Assembly (NCBI RefSeq): GCF_000002995.4
Contig: NW_025062479.1
Span: forward strand, 18,100,721 to 18,164,720
Direction: 5' to 3'
Length of the DNA: 64,000 nucleotides
Source: Brugia malayi
Taxonomy: Eukaryota; Nematoda; Chromadorea; Rhabditida; Onchocercidae
The notes under the pieces were generated by a model. The model was not told where the DNA came from and searched no databases. It saw nothing but the letters and a program-made list of their open reading frames with translations. Made by a program: the position numbers and the translations under genes. Within the stretch, counting starts at the first letter, position 1. Each line of letters opens with the position of its first letter. Shown here one piece after another: positions 47,057-61,400 of the stretch.

Positions 47057-49366
47057 AGAAAATTCTTCATTGAAAAAACCATATGGTAAGGTTGCTTCTT
47101 TCTTTTAGTTGCTACATTGTTTATTGATACAAACTGCGTCACATCTTCGTTATGTTGTGCAGCATTCTAAATAATACTTTTCTGATGTTCTCTTCTTGTT
47201 TTTAAAGTAAATATAGTTTTACAAAATTCTTTATATTAAATCATAACATGCATTGGCTAACTGTTTTAATTTTTTGAACAAAGAATGAAGTGATGAAAAA
47301 TGCTTTCATTTTGCCTTATTCTATTTTTGGACGAAATGCTGGAATTAGTGTTATGTTTTAGGCATTAACCAGGGCGAGAAAAGATTCATTGTTTTGAACA
47401 TTTCTTATTTTAAAAAATTCAAAAAATGAATTCTTAAAATGGGTCGTAGTGTGCATTATGCTGAGATGGTGCAAGGAGCGCATTAATTGGAAAGTGGGTA
47501 ATTAAAGGATGCGGGAGTGCGCAACAGAGTACCTTGTCATTAACGGTGTTGCATACATTTTTATAGCCCTTATAAAGCTTTATATGTTAAATAGGAATGC
47601 AGTGCGGCACGTGTACATGGTATATATAGTAATAATGTCATATTTTTTAATTGTGAAATTACAATTTTTCTGATTTTACAGGCGCTTTTCTTTATTGTTG
47701 GTGGAAGGATACTTCATCATGTTACACTGATGTTTCATTGATTTCTGAGTTAGTCCTGTATTTTGTTACCGCCGTTGTTTTCCTTCAACTTATTGTTTTA
47801 TCAAAAAAGAAAAAAAACATTTTTGTAGACGCACAAAATTTACTTGGTAAAATTTAGGGCACGTAACACAAAACTTATTTTGTAAAGACTTTATTTTTTA
47901 ATAAACATTATAGAACGCAGATTTCATCTAGATATTGAAAACCGCGAAAGACTTAATAAATTCATTTTTATCTTTAGACTAATTGAAGTTTTTTCTGTAA
48001 ATTGATTCGTGTACGTTGAAGTATTTTCCTAGAAGCAGCAGAAAAATATAGTTGGTGAAATTTTATTTGCGTAAGCTGTCGATTTGTGTGTACTAGATAT
48101 TTAAAGAAAATAAATGTGATTAATATTATTCTTCTATTCATGAATTAATTTATTCTTGATTCATTCCTTACAGTCTTAGTGGTAGAAAATAGTCATGTAT
48201 GCATTCTCGAGTTCTTCAACAGCTTGACAAGAATTCAGTTTTGAAGTTTAAAATTTAAACATCAATTAATTGCCAAGCTAAAATGCACAACAGCATATTA
48301 GATTTTTGCTACGTGTTCTAGATTGCTTGGAATATATAAGCTATTTACACATATTAAGAAATAAGCAACGTGTAGACAATGGAGAACGAGGACTATACAT
48401 GTGTGAAATAAGTGGTTAGTTAGTTACTATTGGTATGGGGTTTTAGCAGCAAAAAGGAGAAATTGAAAAAGTTTTGCATAGAAACTTAGTAAAGATGGAG
48501 GTCACATAATTTGTAGAATTAATGATCCCTCCCTGTAGATGTTTTTATCATCTTAAATCTTTCGCAAGCTTCCCTCATTTATTCCTTTCATTAAGTTCTT
48601 TCCTAGCGTCCTTTCAGTGTACTGTACGTTCACGTACCACGTGGTTTCCTTTGCTGAAGTATGCTATCATTGGCTTTTCAATATTACAATGAACTGATTT
48701 TTTGAAAAGAATTTTTTGTATATTGTATGTTAAAAAGGAAAGTTGAATATTACACATCAAACAAAATAAGAAACTCCTGAGGAACTCTATCGTCAGAAAC
48801 GTTTTAAGAGTTTGCTAAAGAAAACCATTTTTTTTTAATTTTTATTAAAAAGTGATTTTTTAAATTCGTATGAAGATGCCATAATTTAGTTTATGATTAA
48901 ATTTAGTGTAAATCTTGAAAATTAAACTTCTGCTATCGACTGATTGAGTAAGAAAATTATAAAACAATTGAATAGCGATAATTGTGTACAACACATTAGG
49001 CTATCTTGGAGAACTTGACTCCATTATTAAAGTATTGACTTCTTCATGTTTCAGTAATAAGGGTAAGCTTCTGAAGAGTATCATACTGAAAAAAAAAAAA
49101 AAAAAAAATTAAACAGTAACAATGCAACGCAACAGATGAGATGACATTCGACAGAGTGAGAAATTGAGAATAGGTTGCTACCGTAAGACTTGATGGTGAT
49201 TCTCCTCGCCTTTCCCTTCTCTCCAAGGAGAAGGGAGGAAGGCGGCCCGAGTACGGCAGTGTGCTCAAAAATTTATCGCCCCGCCCAAATCTTAAGGAAA
49301 ATTCGGTTTTGATTGCATGTGATGACATATGGTTCTTCTGCATATTTTTAGTAGTAGAAGTTTGCT
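47057..49366. other. Intergenic RabGGTB to LIN-32
   Basis: 2.3 kb of A+T-rich DNA with a poly(A) run at 49090-49109. It should hold the RabGGTB 3' UTR and the regulatory region of the bHLH gene. A locally G+C-rich patch at 49195-49260 stands out just before the bHLH start. No coding exon is recognised. Confidence 0.45.
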
Positions 49367-50636
49367 ATGACAATAACCGATTTGCTGCTGCTCGAAATGT
49401 CCTCTTCAATGCTATCAGCAAATTGGCAAAAGCGTTACTATGCATCATCCACTACTGCGCCCACCAGGAAATCTGCTGATTTTGCAGCTATTGCTACAAC
49501 TGCTAATTATGCTAATCAATCATGCGCATACTGTGATCAATCTGATGAAAATTTTTGCTGCAATCAAAAGTAAGCTCGATTTCAAGAAGTCGTGAAATTT
49601 CATTACAAATATTTATACAAATACATACTAAATCCTGTGTTTACTTCCTTTTCTGCTGATTAATAAATGCTATATCGCAGAATGATTAGTACTAGTTTTC
49701 AGATACGACTTTTTTGCATAAATCGATTTTTAGTGACCAGAATATATTTATGTAATCTTATTTCAATGTTAAGTAATTTCATATTAACTTTTCTGATTCA
49801 TTACTCCTTATGCTTAATAGTAATTGAAATGATCAGTGTATGAAGTCCTTACAAATCAACATAGAGTTGACAGAAGTAAGGAATGTAGGCTTTGCGGAAA
49901 TAAATGAGTATTTCAGTTATATTCAGAAAAAAGAGGAAATGGAACAGTTGGAAATCAAAGTACCGCGGAAAAATAAAATTGGTCCTCGACGATATAAAAC
50001 ACCCAGCCCACAATTGTTACGGATGCGACGTCAAGCAGCGAACGCTCGGGAGCGACGGCGAATGAACAATTTGAATGATGCGTTCGATCGGGTAAATTCA
50101 TTATTTGGCTTATTTGATATAGTTCAGTGGAAATTGCAGAGATTAGGAAGCTCAAAAAATAAGTAGGCGAGGCCAGAAGATTAAAAAGAGGAGTGAGACC
50201 TTTTTATGAAATTGTGTTTATTATATTTTATTTAGTGTTGTAGGCTTCGAAGAACCTGTTAAAGGAAAATTATATCTGAAGTTTTGGAGGCTTCGCTGAA
50301 AAGCCCAATTTACTGTCTTCTACTTTGTTAACTGTTAATACAACTCAGAATACTAGTAATGGGAAGTTAATCAGTTAAAACACAATTGTCTCATTTAGAA
50401 GATACTTCTTATTTTAATTCGTATTGTTAAATGTTAACAGTAGAACGTACATGATGTTTATAAACTTACGTTCAAGTGACCTTATCAAAAAATCTTATCT
50501 TAAACTCCTCTTGTTTCAGTTACGTACTGTGTTACCGTCGGTAGGCACTGGTCGAAGATTGTCGAAATTCGAAACTCTTCAAATGGCACAGCAGTATATT
50601 GATTGTTTAGCTGAATTGTTGAATAAACCACGATGA
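49367..50636 (+). CDS. lin-32: LIN-32 / atonal-family proneural bHLH transcription factor
   Basis: Three exons close in phase: 49367-49569, 49917-50091, 50520-50636, giving 164 residues (154 if the second ATG at 49397 is used). An acceptor TTTTTAG at 49345-49351 sits before the first ATG and fits trans-splicing. The bHLH domain is complete: basic region [15 protein letters not shown] with the atonal-type NARERRR, helix 1 [15 protein letters not shown], loop [10 protein letters not shown] and helix 2 [18 protein letters not shown]. Helix 2 is nearly the C. elegans LIN-32 sequence [18 protein letters not shown], which places it in the atonal rather than neurogenin or achaete-scute group. The intron within helix 1 is a lineage feature. 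The N-terminal half is rich in Ser, Thr and Ala and has no known motif. Role inferred: specification of sensory neurons. Confidence 0.92.
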
Positions 50637-50660
50637 TCTGTCTTCTTTGTCTTGTCTGTA

Positions 50661-50666
50661 AATAAA
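50661..50666 (+). terminator. Poly(A) signal of LIN-32
   Basis: AATAAA 25 nt after the stop codon, followed by T-rich sequence. Confidence 0.6.
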
Positions 50667-51981
50667 TTTTTCTAACTTATCATTCAACCATTTTTATCTC
50701 TTAAAATGAAACAGTCTTATAACAACTGTGATATTTTTATACAACAATGCTTTTACAGGATCTACCCAAATGACTAACTCACTGTTACCTTGCGTAATTT
50801 GCTCTTATGCATTGTGACAGTGTTCTGCTGTTACATTATTTTTTTTTCTTAAAATTAGTGCTACTTTTTTAGTACCAAATTATCCTTGTTATATTTATTG
50901 TAGTCATTTAGCAACAGGCATATTGGAAGGCATATTCAATCAAAATTTAATGACATATTAAAACAAATATTTCATCTTCTAAAAAATCTAAAACTAAACC
51001 AATTAAAATATTATTCTTATTTCAAATTATTACTTGCAATAAAGGAGAGTTAAGTGACGAGTGACATATGCCGCATATAATTAAATCCTTATAAGTCGAT
51101 TTTTAAACAATGGAATTTCTCATGAATAAATTAAAAACGGAGATCTGCTACTTAAGCAATCCGAGGCATTATAGCAGTTAGTTTTGATATTGCTGAATTC
51201 AACTGCGGAAGAGAAGAAATGATAAGTTACTTCAATGTAACATACAGAGATAATTACCGTTTTTTTTTTTCAGTTCAGTGAAAAAGTGGGACGAAGATTT
51301 TTTTCTCATTTTGTCTCAGTACAGTGCGTTGACGTATACAAGCGGTCTTTCCTTTTGATGTGAAGTGTGAATTTATTTATTTAATTTTTTTCATTTAAAC
51401 CAATTGAAAACAGTACTGGAACCACTTCAGGTTTCTTTGTACCCCTGCTACTGCTACTTTCAAAATATTTTCCTATCTTTCTCAAACAGTGGAATTTTTT
51501 ATCAATTCAATCCAATGAATAAATACCAAATGAGTACTTTGGGCATACTTAATGATCCAATTGGTAATTTGATTGAGGCTATTTCTCTAGAAATCGATTC
51601 ATATTTCCTAAAATCTTAGGTATAAGATCTATCCATATGCAGTATCGAAGGATCTTTTAACATCTTATGATAGTCACTTTCCTGTTTAGGTTCGTCGTTT
51701 TCTTATCTGCTATTTAGTGCGTCTTACTTTTTTCAGAGATCAAGCACAGTTGCACTGTCATATCATAGATTAGTTTCATTCGTTGTCTTATATCTTAGTT
51801 ATTCCTTTTAGACTTTATTATATGAATATATATATATGTCTGAAAAAAAATTCTCAATTTTGGATCCATTTTCTAATTATTAAAAAATTCATTTTTGGGT
51901 TTACGATTAGTAAGGTAAACTAGGAAGTATTATTGGTAGTTGTGATAAGAACAGTAGATTGTGAATTAGTTTGAGTTGATG

Positions 51982-52000
51982 GATGAATGAATGAATGAAT
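51982..52000. repeat. (ATGA)n microsatellite
   Basis: Four to five tandem ATGA units in an intergenic region. It is short and probably polymorphic. Confidence 0.8.
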
Positions 52001-53028
52001 TTCATGTATTATCTCTGATCAGCGTTACTGTTTGTGGATGTGTTGAACTCTTTTACGACATTTGCACAGTAATTATGTGATAAGCCATCATTAGTAAGAG
52101 ACAATATTGTGAAAGCGTGGAATGAGATATAATTGCATGACCTTTGACCTTTATTTGATGTTACCTGCACATTATTTTATGATAAATCTTTGTTTGAAAA
52201 GAAAGCATTTACCACGAATAATCGAATCCATAGGTGAATATAGCTGTACGCACATCCGTACGACAAATGTTGTTAACGGTTCTACAATTTTAGTGTTTTA
52301 TAGCTACAAAAAGATATCTCGTACTCTTAATACTACTGTCTTATAAACGTAACTTTGGAATTTCATGTTGGCTTAAAACTCACAACATGTTCAAATTTTC
52401 CTTGCAACTTTCAGTTTACTAATTTGAATTTCATTCGAGTTCGCTTAAATTTTACTTAAAATTCAAACTCTCAAGCTCAGCCCTCATCTCATTTCAAAAC
52501 TTAAATTCTGCTGAAAAAGATCTTTGAAATTTAACGTTGTGATACCAATAAATTTTCATAAACGGTTGCCAGTTTAGCTTTATTTCAGTGGTTGACGAAA
52601 TTTGGGTGTACGATATCATCGGTGTGGTGGAGATCTTAACGATGGCTTTCTAATGGTGTCTCGGCTATTGTTTCTTTAAATCCACGATTTTTAAGCTTTT
52701 CCAACATTTCGTTACTTAGAATGTTATTGTCTTGTATAATAATTTTTAAGAAGTCGATAACATCACCGTTCTAAAATGAGAATTCTGCAGTAATGTATAA
52801 TATATGCTACGCTAACAGTATTTGAAATCTCAATGACGAAGAGTCAAAAATAACGGCAGAAATGACTGATTTAATAATTAACTTTGTTTTTAGATCATTA
52901 TGACATCAATCACGATGGAGTGTGCATTGTGATGGTTGTGTTATGATCTGATCTTAGGACTGTTACCCGAAAAATTAGCAGAGTCCAGATTGTAATCTTG
53001 ATAAAGCGTTTTTTGGTAAATCTGCAGG

Positions 53029-55167
<2,139 letters not shown>

Positions 55168-55279
55168 TTCATGTTCTTTAAAAAGTTTCATTTCATACTT
55201 CAGTTGTGCAGCATTATACACTGGTTAGAGTTTTACTTTAAAATATTTCAGTTTTCGTTTTCATTTGCTGTCCATATAT

Positions 55280-55285
55280 TTTATT
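55280..55285 (-). terminator. Candidate poly(A) signal of the CCP/Ig gene
   Basis: AATAAA on the minus strand about 195 nt after the stop of the CCP/Ig gene. Confidence 0.45.
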
Positions 55286-55310
55286 GGAAAGGATATTTTC
55301 CTTTTATTTC

Positions 55311-55316
55311 AATAAA
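55311..55316 (+). terminator. Poly(A) signal of GMPR
   Basis: AATAAA about 144 nt after the GMPR stop codon. Confidence 0.55.
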
Positions 55317-55478
55317 GCTTTTTCAAAGCTAATTTAAGAAAAATGTCCACTCCCTATCCAACCCTTCAAATATCTAATCCAAAATTCTCCTTAATTCGCA
55401 CCACATCCTTACAGCTCAGTCTATAAACAGTGTTAGCATGAGACCTTATCATCCCTTCTTGATTTTTATATTTTTAAA

Positions 55479-58400
55479 TTATTGGCTTTTGTCGATAGAG
55501 ACACATTTCGGTACTTTTCGATTCCATTTTCCAGAAGATATACATTCGAGTACATTTTCCGAAGCTAGACGGTATTCTGTAGAAGTACAGTAGAATACCA
55601 CTTTCTCTCCAATGAGATAATATGGTTTAGCTGGTGAGGTGCTATCCCCTTGTTCAGGTTTTCCAGGAAAACGACAGACTGGTATACCTGAAAAATCACC
55701 TCGTTAGAATTTATGGTTTTTTCTGTGACCTTTTGCTGCCTTATTAGCCAAGGAGGCAATTATTTATTAGACTTCAGCAAGAAGGGTCGCATTTTTTATT
55801 GCGAATTTCGAAAGCATACATTTTACGTCGACAGAAGTCCAGTTACCGTTTGCTTGACATACGCTGTAGTCGATACCAGTTAACATGTAACCATGTCTAC
55901 ATTCAAATACAAGCACTTCCCGTACGTTATACTCATCCTTCACCTCTCCAACTACTGCCACATTCCTCGGTACCTTTGGTGTTTGACATTTCACATCTTA
56001 AAATCGATAGTGAAGTCAAACATAGTCAATGAATTTATAAATATATTTGGTAATGTTCAACAATAACACATTTTTAACAGTCCAGGACATACTTTTACAC
56101 TGCGGTACAATTCCCGACCATTCTCCATGTGGAAGACATTGTAATGTTCGATTCCCATCCAGAAAGTGTGTTAATGAACAAGAAAATCGTGCGGTGCCTC
56201 CAACTCTGAACGTTGTAACCACTACTTTCATTTCGTGATCCATAATCACTAGTGGTGGACACTGCAATGCTACAAAAAATCCATGCGAGAATTCATTCGT
56301 CCAGAATATAGCGGCCTTTTTTTGGGAAAATTACTAGCAAATACAGCCAGTGATTGGTTGCAGTAAACATTTTTCGAACATTTTAGAAGCAAAGCCTCAC
56401 ACTGAACATAATTCATTTATTATCATCATTCACCCGCGGTACATGTTTTTAGCTACTGATGAAGTAAAAGTAAGTTTCGAGCTAGTTAAGTTGCGCGAAT
56501 TATTACTATTACTACCAAAATCCAATCATACCTCGACATTTTGGTAAAGTATGAGACCATTTTCCGGAGCTTAGACATGTCGACGAACGTGGTCCATCAA
56601 CATAAAAACCGCTTCCACATGAAAACTGTGCGACTGTTCCAATAAATAAATGGGGACTTGTATAGAAGATTTGTAAATTTGTTGAGTTTGTAAATGGCAT
56701 GCATTTCTGATCTGCAGCAGAATACTTTGTCTTTTTTTTCAACAACTTTCTTCATATGTATGCGAAACTTTTTCCTTTTCTTATTACTCAAAAAATTTGA
56801 AACTAAAGATTAACCTTTCACAATGATTTTGACAGTATTGCGATGTCCATTCGGAAGAATACAATGGAAAAATCCTCCATCTTCAGGACGTGCTGCTGTT
56901 ACAGTCAACTTAAAAATGACCATTATTATTTCCAAGTTACCTGGAACTGTTACAAAGAAATTTAAAAGAGTTGGAAGCTTAGAAATGGCGCTAAAATTAC
57001 TTCGTAGGCATCCATGTCGGATTTTCCAGGCAAATTGATCTCAACCCATGATTGTGGATATTTACGGTACGTTGTTGAAACTTCCCATCTGGGCTGGCCT
57101 TTTTTTCGAGGAAATAAACACTGAAGTCGAAGAGTTGTTGATATGTTCACCACAAGGTGCCCACGTGGTGTTATTGTATGCAAACCTCGTCCTAATTCCA
57201 AATTTATTGGTGGCGCACCATCTGAGGGAATTCAAAATTCTGAATTTTATTACACAGCGAGAGATTGGAGTCCTTGTAAATTCATACAAAATAGAAGATA
57301 ACGATACCTAAACAATCGTAACATGTGTAACGTGAGGCAAACAACAATTAGTAAATGAACATAGATGAATTTACTGCTAGTTTAGTAAGCCTCTATAAAG
57401 ACTTCTTACAAACGCTCATTCTGACTGACTGTATAACATGGATTTAAGATCAATCAAAGTACCGCCAACCATTTTCATTATGCGGATCCAGTGTGATGCA
57501 TTTGGGTATTTTCGGCACCCATGTGCCTCCTCTACATGTGATAACAGTGTTTCCCATAAACTGTTGCATACCATATTCTTGACACGAGAATATTAATTCT
57601 GTGCCATCTACACATCATTAAGAGTATAATAATTGACAGAAAAGACACAAGAAAAAGAAACCTACTTAGAGAACAAGAATGAAAAATAACATAGAATCTC
57701 TAAAATCCTGAAAGCAGTCAGAAAATTTACCAATGAATCGCTGATTAAAAGTAATCTGTTGCCTATATTTGGAGGAAAATGCAATTAAATGTGATTTCTC
57801 ACTCATTCGATATTCACACGAATGTACATCTGTAAATGTTCATAGTGCAAATGATAAGACCAAAACAGAGAAATCCTTCACTAGTGTGCAATTTTAAAGA
57901 TTATAAAAACATTACAATAATTTAGTGTGATGAGTCTCACGGACATATATATGTTATAGTTTAATAAAGAAGTTTATCGCATAGCATCATTAAATCTTTC
58001 TAATTAATTTAGTATCGATTACAAAGAACAATTACCGGTTTCATAACTTTTAAAATACATTTTTCTTGAAGTTTTATAAAAGATAGTATACTAGTGTGTA
58101 TAAACACTAGCAACGCTAAATGAATTTATTATAAGGCTCAAATTTTAATAATTATTAATATTACGCAATTTTTTTCCAACCTGAATAGCAATGCAGCATA
58201 CCAGCGGTGACCCACTTGCCTCTACGACAGCGCATTTCCATTGTTTTAGCTTCTTCTATCAAAAACCCCACAGCACAGCCTATCTGAATTTAATTGCAAA
58301 ATTTTGCTCCTAAAGAATTTAGAACTCTAATCAAAACTACATAACTTAAAGCAACCGCTCTAATAGTCAGAAAAAAAAAATCAAAAAAGCTTGATAATCA

Positions 58401-61400
58401 AGCTTTATCAAGTTTTTTTTTGATAATCAAAAAAAAACTTGATAATTGTCAGAAAAAATCGCAAAACGTTAAATAAAGCTTTTTCTTAAATTGATCAGCA
58501 ATAATTTAAGGAAAGAAAGCGATGTTAAAAAATCTGAGCCAAAAAAATTATATTTAGAAATATCTATCCCACACATAATTCGGCAATTCTTTCAAAAATT
58601 AGGAAAACCTTTAAAGTTGTCCCTCGAGCAAAGCGTGACTTTGTTGAAAAGTGAGCATTTTTGATATTAAGAATTTTGTAGAAGGAAGCAAGATTAGGCA
58701 TGTTGCACATTCCATCAGACTGCGTGGCAAATGCAGCCGCAGACGCTTTTACTGCAAATAGCACTACTTCTTATTCAATTTATTCAAGCAAAACTTGAAG
58801 TTGGATAAAAAATGAAACTATGGAAATTAAAAAGAAAAAAATCTTTTTTTAATCCACAATCACATTCTTTCAAACCCTATAATCTGAAGTATAAAAAGTT
58901 ACCAAAAAACCTTTTCCCAAAGAAATAAAATTGACGTGCTAAATGTTTACGCATAAGTCAGTAAGCATTATCTTTACAATTAATTATTTAAGACTATAAT
59001 TAATGTTACATTCAAGACTATCAACTTAAGACTATAATCAAGAATATCTTTAAAACTTTATGACTACAATCATATAATAATATAATCAAGTTTTATCTTT
59101 TACTGCTTATTTGTCATGCTAGATTTTCACACTCTTATAGGAGTGGCATGAGATACATCCTTAAGATGCAAAAAATTACCATACTGAACAGTGCTGAAAC
59201 TCAAACTCTGCACGGAAAGGAACACTTAGTAGCTAGATTGTGAAATCTTTAACTACTGTAACAAGTTTTTTTCGGAAAATGAATGCATGTTATAACATTG
59301 CATTATGAAAATGCTAAAACGACAAACAAATATGACAATTATACTCTTTTCGCAGTTATGACAATTATTAAAACGAGTCTTTTCTCAACAATGTAATTTA
59401 TGAGAGTCCAAGTACTGTAGAAAGTGCACAGCCTAAACAGAATTTAATTTTAACAATAAAAAACTTACGACAGGGTAGAAGACGTGTGAACCATTTACCA
59501 TTCCGACATTCGATAGCATTCGCTTTATTTTTATATTCATTGTCCACACAGATATACTGAATTATAGTATTTTTCGGAAAAGTGGCCTGTTGTACGCTCA
59601 TATCTAAGCGAATCGGATGGCCACTAATATTTGTTGTACGATATGCGACAAATGGCTGGTCATCATTTGGACGAAGACATGATGTCGATGGTGATTCTGA
59701 AGATAAGAAAATGATCCAAGAATTTTAATATCTCACTAACTAAGTCAATACAAATAATGGAAACTGGCATGTATTAGCGACTTCGTCTTGAATTAGCCAA
59801 TCTAAAGCTAAGCTACTTTAACTTTAATTTCTAACTCCATTTAGTTAAAGATGTACAATCTATTTCAAATAACATGAAAACTGAATGATTTTAAATAAAA
59901 AATTAATAAAGCATCAATCAATTTTAACGTCTAATAAAACCAACCATAATCATTGCACCCAAAATTGGGGTGTATTTCACCAAAGCGACATTTTAATCGA
60001 ACAATGTTTGTTCCACACATCATATCAATTTCTTCATTATGGTGCAATTCTGTCTTATTAGAATTGTACCTGTTGTCCTCACCTGCTTCAAGTTTGCAAT
60101 ACTCTGTAGAAAAAACCATTTCTTTTATCTATTTATTTATTGTTAGTTTGATCAGTTCATACTTCTCAATTGTCAAATGTCAAATAGATTAGAAGAATAA
60201 AACCTACTTGGCCTACAATGTCCGACTTGCTGAGTAAACACTCCATGATTGCATTCGAATTTATCATTCCCATGTAGTTCATAACCGTGTAAACAAACCA
60301 TCCTCGTCCTACTACCGTGCAGCATAATATCACCTGATTGTAAGATTCGCTCTGAGCGTATGTCAAGGAAGAAGACGTGACTGCGTATCGGTATCCGACA
60401 ATCATCTAAAAACCACTTATAAATCTGAAAACTTTCTTGTTGTTAAATTTCTGTTGTCGTTCTCATAAAACAAGTAGTAAAGAAAACATTTTATATGTCC
60501 AAAAAATACCTAGAAGAAGAAAAATCTTACCGGGAATACAATTAGGAACTTCTGGAGTCCACCGTCCATTTTTGCAAAATGCAATTCCATCTGCTCGCGA
60601 GTCTTCGAGGTGAAAACCTTCAGAACATATTACCTAAACGGTACCTGATAACATAATCTATAAGAATTAATAAAGACTTCGTCAATTTCAATTTAGTTTT
60701 TTTCTTCTTGCGTGGAAAAAAAATTTTATGTAACTTGCAATCGAAAGCTTTGATGAAAACAAAAATTTCCGGATGTTTTCACATTCAAAATGAATTGAAA
60801 TAAAATATAGAAAAAAAAAAAAAAAAAAGATATTGAAACTACATTAAAATGAAAGAAAGCGTCAGAAAACTAATTTAAACGAACCATAATTTCAGCTGGA
60901 TTGTCATTACCTTTCGTGACAACAATTTCTCGTCCGTAATCAACTAAAATCGGTTCACACTCAACAGAACGGCGACGTCGTATCCAAGCAATTTGTCCTT
61001 CCACCATCGGATGAGTTTGTGACACGCATTTCGGCCTCTTCCGTGGCATCCAATTTCCATTGACACATGTTGCCTACACAAGGAAACTGTTAGGAGGTAG
61101 TTGACGTAAAAAATGATAAACTTTAAGCGCTTTGGGAATCAGATCTGCACGAATTCCGTCTAATTCAAATTCAAATTTTAGTAAATTTAAAAGAAAATAC
61201 ATCCATATTACGAATGTTATAAGGTAAAGAAAAAGACAGATTACTTTTGGTGATCCGAGTAACACAAATCCTTTTTTACATTGAAATGAAATTGAACGAC
61301 CTTCTTCCACTTCCGATATATATTGAGCATAGTCATAAGCCCCCATCTGTCCTTCCAGCATTATTTGTCCACCTTCCAAGACCCCAAATGTCTTAAGCGG

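Larger units (their letters stand above)
50637..53028. other. Intergenic LIN-32 to GMPR
   Basis: 2.4 kb. It holds the LIN-32 poly(A) signal at 50661, a tetranucleotide (ATGA)n microsatellite at 51982-52000, a short (TA)n at about 51827-51838 and T-runs. A frame at 52122-52346 has no flanking exons or family match. Confidence 0.45.
55168..55478. other. Convergent 3' region, GMPR / CCP gene
   Basis: Only 311 bp separate the two stop codons. A plus-strand AATAAA (55311) and a minus-strand AATAAA (55280-55285) cross each other, so the two 3' UTRs probably overlap. Confidence 0.55.
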
